A stretch of DNA of 64,000 nucleotides, from the NCBI GenBank assembly GCA_030674185.1, contig CM060312.1, positions 62,269,578-62,333,577 of the forward strand, given 5' to 3'. Shown here piece after piece: positions 57,565-64,000 of the stretch. The notes beneath the pieces are model-generated. The model was not told the DNA's origin. It did not search any database and was given only the letters and a program-made list of their open reading frames with translations. This stretch comes from Monoplex corrugatus (taxonomy: Eukaryota > Mollusca > Gastropoda > Littorinimorpha > Ranellidae). The stretch's first letter is position 1. Every line of letters begins with the position of its first letter. The position numbers and the translations under genes are program-made.

Positions 57565-59145
57565 ATTTAAGGGCCACTTCTTCCTTCCTCTCTAATTTTA
57601 AGTTGAAATAATTGACAATGTTTAGAATTGATTCTATGTTTTATTTCATCATTTCCACACCTGTTTTGGAAAAAGAAATTAGCACAATGACCCATTAGTG
57701 AACAGCACATGCATTTAAAGGAACATCCCCCCCTTTTCAAAAAACAGAAAGTGTCAGATTTGGCCAATCTGTTTTCAATATCGCGTGTGTCCGCCCCGAG
57801 CCTGGATGCATGCTTCACAGCGCCGATGCATCGACCCCACAAGGGTACGGAGTGTGTCCTGAGGGATGGCCGCCCACTCGATCTGCAGGATGTCGACCAG
57901 CCTGGCCAGGGTGCCCGGTGGGGGGTGGTTGTCCCTGATGCGCCTCCCGAGCACATCCCAGAGGTGTTCAATTGGGTTCAGGTCAGGTGAGCACGCTGGC
58001 CAGGCCATACGGACGACTTCATGCTGCTCCAGGAAGTCGGTCACAAGGCGTGCTCGATGCGCAGGTGCATTGTCGTCCTGGAAGATGGCGCCTTGACCAA
58101 GGTCCACAAGCGCAGGCAGTGCCACGGCCGCCAGAACCTCGTCCCGGTACCGGACCCCGTTCAGGATGCCGTCAATGGGGAGCAGGGGGGTCCGGGTACC
58201 ACGGCTCATGCCACCCCACACCATCACCGACCCGCCGCCGTACCGGTTATGCTCTTGGACAGTGGCGTCAGCGAACCTCTCCCCTTGACGTCGCCACACC
58301 CGAGCCCGGCCATCGTTAAAGGTCAGGGTGAACCTGGACTCATCCGAAAACAAGACCCGGGCCCACTGTTGCCTTGTCCAGGTCACGTGCTCCCTGGCCC
58401 AGGTCATGCGGCGCACTCTGTTGACCGGTGACAGCACGGGTCAGACGGCCGGTCTCCGTGACCTCAAGTTTGCCTCATGTAGCCGTCTTCTCACCGTGCT
58501 GCAGCTGATGTTAGCACCTGTTGCGTCCCTCAGCTGACCCCTCAAGGTCACCGCAGTGGATGCCCTTTCCCTCAGGACGGAGAGGGCAAGGTAGCGGTCT
58601 TGCTGTTACTCTGGGTCGACCCGTGTGACGCCTTTCCTGGACTGCTCCAGTCTCATTGAAGCGCTCCAGCAGTCTCTGGATTGTGGAATGCGACACTTCA
58701 AGTCGTCTAGCAACTTCCCGCTGCGCTAGGCCTTCATCAAGCAGAGCGAGGGCTCTCCCCCGCTGCTCATCCGTCATCCGTCGTCTTGCAAGCATGGTTA
58801 AAACGAACCAAGAACGGGTCCTTTTTATCCTCGTCTGCGGGCAACTTTGGCTGGAGTAGTGTTCAAAAAGGGCTTGCCTTGCACGTGCAAAGCGAATTTT
58901 GTCGCTACCTTGCCTGCGTCGTCAGAGAGACCCTGCTGAAGATTCGACAATTTCGTGTGGAAATTGTCTTCCTTGGGCCGCCCATTGCAAATCGGCAAAT
59001 CCCCAAACACGTGCCAAAAGGAAACTGCAATGTTGTCTGAGCTCTTATCCATTCAGTTACAGCAACGAATTGGAGAAAAGAGTAAGAGAAAATAGGTTAT
59101 TTCTCCTTTCAAAAATTGACTCAAAAACGTTCCTGGCCCTTCAAT
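57565..59145 (-). mobile_element. Tc1-type transposon
   Basis: Contains a nearly whole Tc1 transposase (58795 to 57775). Element limits are tentative. ATAATTTAAGGGCCA at 57562-57576 and, inverted, ATTATTGAAGGGCCA at 59134-59148 agree at 13 of 15 positions, which would give an element of about 1.58 kb, a normal Tc1 size. The GC-rich coding part stands out sharply against its AT-rich surroundings. Confidence 0.6.
57775..58795 (-). pseudogene. Tc1 transposase (DD34E), one frameshift and one stop
   Basis: From 58795: MLARRRMTDEQRGRALALLD and AQREVARRLEVSHSTIQRLL (first helix-turn-helix), then GRPRVT, the linker. A frame shift near 58612 is followed in the next frame by QDRYLALSVLRERAS and STVRRRLHEANLRSRR (second helix-turn-helix). 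A TGA stands in place of a likely CGA near 58440. The catalytic domain is intact from 58437: FSDESRF (first Asp), VMVWGGMSRG, FQDDNAPAHRARL (second Asp) and SPDLNPIEHLWD (Glu), with 34 residues between the second Asp and the Glu. It ends GGHTRY and a stop or drift after 57775. The transposase would cut and paste elements at TA; this copy is inactive unless the two defects are sequencing errors. Confidence 0.9.
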
Positions 59146-59262
59146 AATGACGTGTAGTATATATATAGATGTATATATGTATGTATGTATATATATACGT
59201 ATAAATACGTATACTATATTATTGTCTATATTTGTACTACATTGACCTGGTAACACACTTCT

Positions 59263-59265
59263 CTT

Positions 59266-59312
<47 letters not shown>

Positions 59313-59330
59313 ACGTGTATGTGCGTGCGT
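59263..59330. repeat. (GT)n microsatellite
   Basis: GT array grading into degenerate GT/GC sequence up to 59430. Confidence 0.92.
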
Positions 59331-59430
59331 GTGTTTGTTTGCTTGTATGTACGTATTTGTGTGTGTGCGAGCTTGTATGTGTGTGCTCGCTTGTGAGTGT
59401 GTGCATGTGTACGCGTATGTGTCTGCGTGC

Positions 59431-59885
59431 GTTTCTCAGTGTATTGTATTTTGATATCAAAATTTATAAATCACAGTGATTATTTAGCCCGGTAGTCATT
59501 AAGTGATTGTAAAGTTTTTTTTCTCTCATTTTGCAATTTCTGATTCGATCTATGCATTTCAACAAGTTTACACGTACTTCTCCAGTTTCACTAGCGATGT
59601 GTTTGTTTTGGTTATCTCCACGTTGTCTCATGCATATTTTTCATATGTCAGTGTAACTATTATCTTAAATTGACAAGAAACGGTTTGTGATAATGGTGCT
59701 GTGTGTACGTATGTTTGTGTGCGTGTATGTGTGAATATGTGTATGTATGTGTGTGTCGGTTTTTTTTTTTCGTGTGCATGTGAGTCAAAGACTGTATTTA
59801 TCATGCGATTTACATATTTTCTTTTTTGTTATATATATGTTGTGATGACTAATGTTACTGTTGACTACTTTTTACTTCGTGTTCT
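59431..59885. other. Intergenic DNA
   Basis: A second degenerate GT tract at 59699-59760. No gene. Confidence 0.5.
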
Positions 59886-59896
59886 GTATGATCAGT

Positions 59897-60450
59897 CCCC
59901 CCCCCCCCTCCCCATGGGAATTTCCAGGGGATCTTTCAGCATAAGTAGTATCCCCACCTTCTGGAAATTCTGCGCTAGAAATTTTCTCTTTTCTGTCACT
60001 CTTTGTTTCTTTGTTTCTCATTCGCTTTCTGTCATTTCTTCCTACCTATTTCTGCCTTGCTGGTTCGTTCACCTGTATGTGTTCGGTAAAGTCTTAATAC
60101 TTAGGATTGACAATTAGGCACATGTATTTAGTACATTTTTTTGGCTCTAGGGAGGTGAGATAAGCGGAAGCAATTTTAGGTAACTTAGGACAGTTTTTAT
60201 ATATGTTTTGGTGTCCTTAATTATGTTTGAATTTGCATTCAGGTATAATTTCGATATCCCCTGTGCTATAAACTGGACGGAATGGTCAACGCCAGGGGCA
60301 TCTCCTTAGATTTGTGTGCGCAAATGCATTGATATGTATACTTCACTTTCTTTTCCATTTTGTTTTCTTGCTGAAGCATTGTTTTGAAACGGTTATAGCC
60401 CTGATATGGCTCTACGCAGTCGGCTGGGCTTCAAACGAAAATGACAGCAA
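59897..60450 (+). mobile_element. SINE-B, complete copy with 11-bp target duplication
   Basis: GTATGATCAGT at 59886-59896 and GTATGATCTGT at 60451-60461 (one mismatch) bound it. The element begins with a C-run, then CCATGGGAATTTCCAGGGGA, TCTTTCAGCATAAGTAGTAT, and ends TATGGCTCTACGCAGTCGG, CTGGGCTTCAAACGAAAATG. Confidence 0.86.
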
Positions 60451-60595
60451 GTATGATCTGTTGTTATTTTTGATGAACTGATTATGGTGTTACTGTATTC
60501 ATGAATGGTCATGGCAACTGGTCCCTCCTTTTTTGTTTTGTTGTTGTAAAATCCAACAGGCATACTTTTACCTGCGCTGTTTGAGATATATAAAT

Positions 60596-61201
60596 GTGAC
60601 CTCCCACCACGAAATCAGTCTTAACTCGCAGTCAGTCGAACAGCACTAGGTGCTGAAAAGGTGACTGAGGGTCTATCTGGGGTGTTTTGACTTTTTCTCA
60701 AAACTGATTTCTGTAGACTATAATCAATCCCCCACAGAAATTTTTTTCTTGAAAAAATATTATCAATCAATGTAAAATGGTATTTAAATGCACTGATCGC
60801 AGCAGAAAGAACGCAATTTCCAACCAAAAGTACCTATTTTTGTCTCTTATTATGAACCGTAACCTGTACAGTACCCGCACATGTAATATACTGATGGAAA
60901 GCTCTTTGGTGCACCTTTCAGATAATGACAGCGAAAATTAGAAACAAACTGGGTCAAAGCCACCAAATAAAGAAATTTAAGGAAAATGTGTAGGAGAGCA
61001 CACAAAAATTTTAGAGGCCGTTTTCTCAAAATGGCCGTCATACAACTTCATGACTTTAAACATATATAACTTCTACATTTTTTTGAGTACAAGCTTTATT
61101 CAAGTACCAAAATAATCGCCAGAATGTATACTTTCCAGTGATATGTATATCTCAAAATGCCCAAAATGCTAGTTAAGACTGATTTCGTGGTGGGAGGTCA
61201 C
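60596..61201. mobile_element. 606-bp MITE with perfect 31-bp terminal inverted repeats
   Basis: 60596-60626 and 61171-61201 are exact reverse complements over 31 bp, starting GTGACCTCCCACCACGAAAT. AAAT flanks both sides (60592-60595 and 61202-61205), a 4-bp target duplication. The interior has no transposase frame. Superfamily undetermined; the ends and 4-bp duplication do not match piggyBac (TTAA) or mariner (TA). Confidence 0.85.
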
Positions 61202-61459
61202 AAATGGGATTCTTCCACTTCTTCTTCCTCTCTATGTTATTATTGTTGTTATGAAATCACTTTTATCTAGTGATTACCATAATCATCTGAAGGGATTGGT
61301 ACCTCATGAAATTAAAACATTGAATAGATAATCTAGAGTTGGGGAATTGTCCATAAATTTAATTAAAGGAAGGCATAAATACTGACATCTCTTTAAAAAA
61401 AAAAGACAAACCATGGTAATATCTCTTTCTCTATCCCCATTTCTCTCGATCTGTCTTTA

Positions 61460-61540
61460 TGTCTGTGCGTGCGTGCTAGCGCGGATGTGCGTGCGTGCAT
61501 GTACATGTGTGTGTGTGTGCATGCGTGCGTGCGTGCGTGC

Positions 61541-61571
<31 letters not shown>

Positions 61572-61599
61572 AGTGTGTGTGAGTGTGTGTGTGTGTGTT

Positions 61600-61661
<62 letters not shown>

Positions 61662-61674
61662 TGTGTGTGTGTGT

Positions 61675-61727
<53 letters not shown>

Positions 61728-61735
61728 CAAAGATA
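61460..61735. repeat. (GT)n with GTGC and GAGT interruptions
   Basis: About 275 bp of GT-rich simple sequence; His/Thr and Cys/Val frames are artefacts. Confidence 0.95.
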
Positions 61736-62059
61736 TGTGTCAGCAAAGAAAAAAAATCTTATCGTTTTCTGAAACCGAGAGAAAAAATACTGCATTTCAT
61801 GAAACAGATAAATGTAGATAGGTTTCCCACGGCCCCAAGCTTGTGTGTGTCTGGCTAGCTGTACCATTGTAAGAAAGACAACTCTACTGTTCCTCGTTTG
61901 CAGCTGAGGAGACGTACCTGCGTTTACTCTCTTACTGAAAAGATGAGGATGCCTACTAATGTTGAAACTGACATTAGAAAATTCATGAACTGCTATCCAT
62001 GTTTTCTATTCTAATTTTCTTATGTCTTTCTTTCTTTCTTTGTGTATGTTTTTTTTTGT

Positions 62060-62905
62060 CCCCCCGCCCCCCTTCCGGGAGTGCTGGAGGTTCTTTCAGT
62101 ATAAATAGTATCCCCACCCTCTGGAAATTCTGTGCAAAAAGTTGCCTCTTTTTTTTGTCTATCACTCTCTTTGTGTCTGCTTTTCCTTCTGTCATCTCTT
62201 GTATCAGTTTCTGCCATGCTGGTCCATTCACCTGTATGTGTTCTACAAAATTGTATACACCATTTTCTAATAGGACTAACAGCTGGATACATGTATTAAC
62301 CTTTTATCAGATGAAGTTTTTGACCACATGATCCGTACTTTGTAGAAAGTCTTCTTTTCCGTGTATATCTCTAGGGATGAAGTGGGTCTTGTAACACCCA
62401 CACCTGGTAAAGCACTTCTTGGCATTTTGTTTCTCATCAAATGTCATGGATTCTGAGCGACCCACATTATCCAGTCTATGGTGTCAAAATCATGGGATCA
62501 GTTATACCAGCTAATTTTGAAACATGTAAACGAAATTTTTATGACTTAAAGATATCAAGAATTCTGACAAACTGCTAAAATTTCAAGAAGAAAATACAAA
62601 CTGTTCAGGAGATATTGTGCTTTTATTGGGCCTTTTAGCAGTTGGAGGGAGACCCAGGAAACATGATGTTGGCTGTGTTTTTTGGCTCTAAGGAAATGTG
62701 ATATGCTGAAGCTATTTTAGATAATTCAGGCCAGTTTTAATAGATTAAGTTTTAATGTACTCATGCATATACATTTGTATTCAAGTTTTAAAAAAAAATC
62801 TCCTTTTGATCAATTGGTCGCACATAATCTACAGATATGTCAGGGGCATAGATTATGTGGGCGCATGCACTGATAAATGTACTTAATATTCAGTTGGCCA
62901 GAGAT
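62060..62905 (+). mobile_element. SINE-B copy with a 365-bp internal insertion
   Basis: Starts CCCCCCGCCCCCCTTCCGGG, TTCTTTCAGTATAAATAGTA and TATCCCCACCCTCTGGAAAT, and reaches GGATACATGTATTAA at 62298. Other copies continue GTGCATTTTTGGCTCTAAGG; here that sequence appears only at about 62665 (GTGTTTTTTGGCTCTAAGG). The intervening DNA starts CCTTTTATCAGATG after TTAA but has no matching right end. The copy then continues to TGCACTGATAAATGTACTTA. Confidence 0.72.
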
Positions 62906-62970
62906 GGTCTGGTCAGATCTATTTTATTTAGTGAAATGTGAATCCAAAAGTAATGAAATCTACTGCAATC

Positions 62971-63066
62971 ACAAGCCACAGTGGCATAACGATTAAGCTC
63001 AACGGATTAACAACTACAAGGCTGTGGGTTCAAATCCCAAGAGTCCCGATTAATCGTAGGATTTTC
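62971..63066 (+). mobile_element. tRNA-like SINE head
   Basis: GCCACAGTGGCATAACGATT, AAGCTCAACGGATTAACAAC, GGCTGTGGGTTCAAATCCC. The A-box- and B-box-like elements are spaced as in a tRNA, but with no 3' acceptor stem. It stands immediately before a C-run and a SINE-B body, as at 22514. Confidence 0.68.
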
Positions 63067-63076
63067 ATCTGTTACC

Positions 63077-63763
63077 GCCCCCCCCCCCCCCCCCCCCCCC
63101 CCCGCGAGAATACCGTGGCCTCTTTCAGTATAAATAGTGTCCCCACCTTCTAGAAATTCTGTGCTAGGAATTTCCTCTTTTTTTGTCACTCTCTTTGTTT
63201 CTGCCTTGTTCCTTTGCTTTCTGTTATTTCTTCCTGTCATTTTCTGCCTTGCTGGTCAATTCATCTGTATGTGTTCGAAAAAGTTTTACGTACTTTTTCT
63301 CTCAGGATTGATAATTGGGTACATGTATTAAAGTGCATTTTCTTCCTATCATTTTCTGCCTTGCTGGTCCATTCATCTGTATGTGTTCGATAAAGTCTTA
63401 CGTACTTTTCTCTTAGGACTGACAATTGGGTACATGTGTTAAGTGCATTTTTATCTTTAAGGAAATGAGATGCTAAAGCAATATTACGCAATTTTAGCTT
63501 TTTTTTTAATGTTTTAGTGCCCTTAGTTATGTTTATAAATTTGTATTAAGGTATGTTTTTTTAAAATCCCCATGTGAGTGGTCAACGCCAGGGGCTATTT
63601 CCTTAGATTATGTGAGCGAATGCATTGATATGTGTACTTAATTTTCTTTTCCAATTCTTTTTCCTGTTGAAGTATTGTGTATGTTTTGAAACGATCATAA
63701 CCCTGATATGGCTCTGCGCAGTCGGCTTGACTTTAGATTAAACAAAAACAACAATGACAATAC
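63077..63763 (+). mobile_element. SINE-B copy with C30 start and an internal duplication
   Basis: A run of about 28 C starts it, then GCGAGAATACCGTGGCCTCT, TTCAGTATAAATAGTGTCCC and so on to GGCTTGACTTTAGATTAAAC with an AACAACAATGAC tail. GTTACC at 63071-63076 and 63764-63769 is a possible 6-bp target duplication. About 100 bp (TTCTGCCTTGCTGGTCMATT to TTAARGTGCATTTT) occur twice, at 63241-63340 and 63353-63450. Confidence 0.8.
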
Positions 63764-63807
63764 GTTACCTGCTCCAACCCAGAATTCAGCGTACTCAAAC
63801 GGGGAAA

Positions 63808-64000
63808 ACTGAAACCTTTTTACAGTCGAGTGTCATCCTTTTTCGAACATTATGTCGTGTGATCAATCCTGCCGTAGCCGTCCAGCGTGGTTGACGTCAG
63901 TGTATAATGTAAAAAGAAGTATGCCTATAGATTACAGCCATGTCATGCAGTCGCAATATCGACATAATCTGAACGGTTGATAAGATTTCACTGACAAATA
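63808..64000 (+). repeat. Direct repeat, right copy (partner 54650-54842)
   Basis: Near-identical to 54650-54842 and cut by the window edge while still matching, so the duplication may extend further right. Confidence 0.88.

Noticed and set aside
57972..58431. GC-rich + strand frames of 115-136 codons
   Set aside because: They are antisense shadows of the Tc1 transposase, which is on the - strand and carries all the motifs.

Overview
This window is nuclear DNA of an animal. Multi-exon genes, long AT-rich introns, dense microsatellites and many families of retrotransposons, SINEs and cut-and-paste DNA elements make it eukaryotic. The mix of CR1/L2-, RTE-, I/Nimb- and L1/Tx1-type LINEs, tRNA-derived SINEs and TTAA-flanked MITEs suggests a mollusc, most likely a gastropod. 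That taxonomic guess is inference from repeat flavour and from the two host genes, not proof.

Only two host genes are recognisable. (1) The 3' two-thirds of a SET/TAF-Ibeta (I2PP2A) histone chaperone gene on the + strand: six exons between 2005 and 20960, ending in an acidic tail and an AATAAA at 21219. Its 5' exons lie left of the window. (2) A complete coding region for a rolling-stone-like multi-pass membrane protein on the - strand: exon 1 at 45513-45596, exon 2 at 41106-41980. The two genes converge tail to tail across about 20 kb of repeat-filled DNA. Each carries one apparent 1-nt frameshift in conserved coding sequence.

Layout. 1-21 kb: SET introns, loaded with transposons. These include an L1/Tx1-type LINE (- strand, 12.8 to 5.2 kb) split by a 3.8 kb, nearly intact L2-type LINE (+ strand, 7065-10881). 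21-41 kb: intergenic DNA with RTE fragments, a pogo/Tigger-type MITE inside a SINE, palindromic TTAA elements and a long 135-bp-arm hairpin at 36.5 kb. 41-46 kb: the rolling-stone gene with a microsatellite- and minisatellite-rich intron. 46-50 kb: LINE 3' ends, a degenerate RTE reverse transcriptase and a full tRNA-derived SINE. 50-53 kb: a 5'-truncated I/Nimb-type LINE with an RNase H domain (- strand). 53-57 kb: long simple repeats. 57.3-59.1 kb: a mariner-like MITE beside a Tc1 (DD34E) transposon. 59-64 kb: more SINEs, a 606-bp MITE with perfect 31-bp inverted repeats, and a duplicated 190-bp block running off the right edge.

Two repeat families dominate. One is a 550-600 bp SINE-like retroposon ('SINE-B' here): eleven copies or fragments, all on the + strand, several with target-site duplications. 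The other is a palindromic TTAA-flanked family of about 170-240 bp with piggyBac-like ends, about eleven copies, each built as one TTAA element inside another. I found no CRISPR array, rRNA, genuine tRNA gene or prokaryotic operon.
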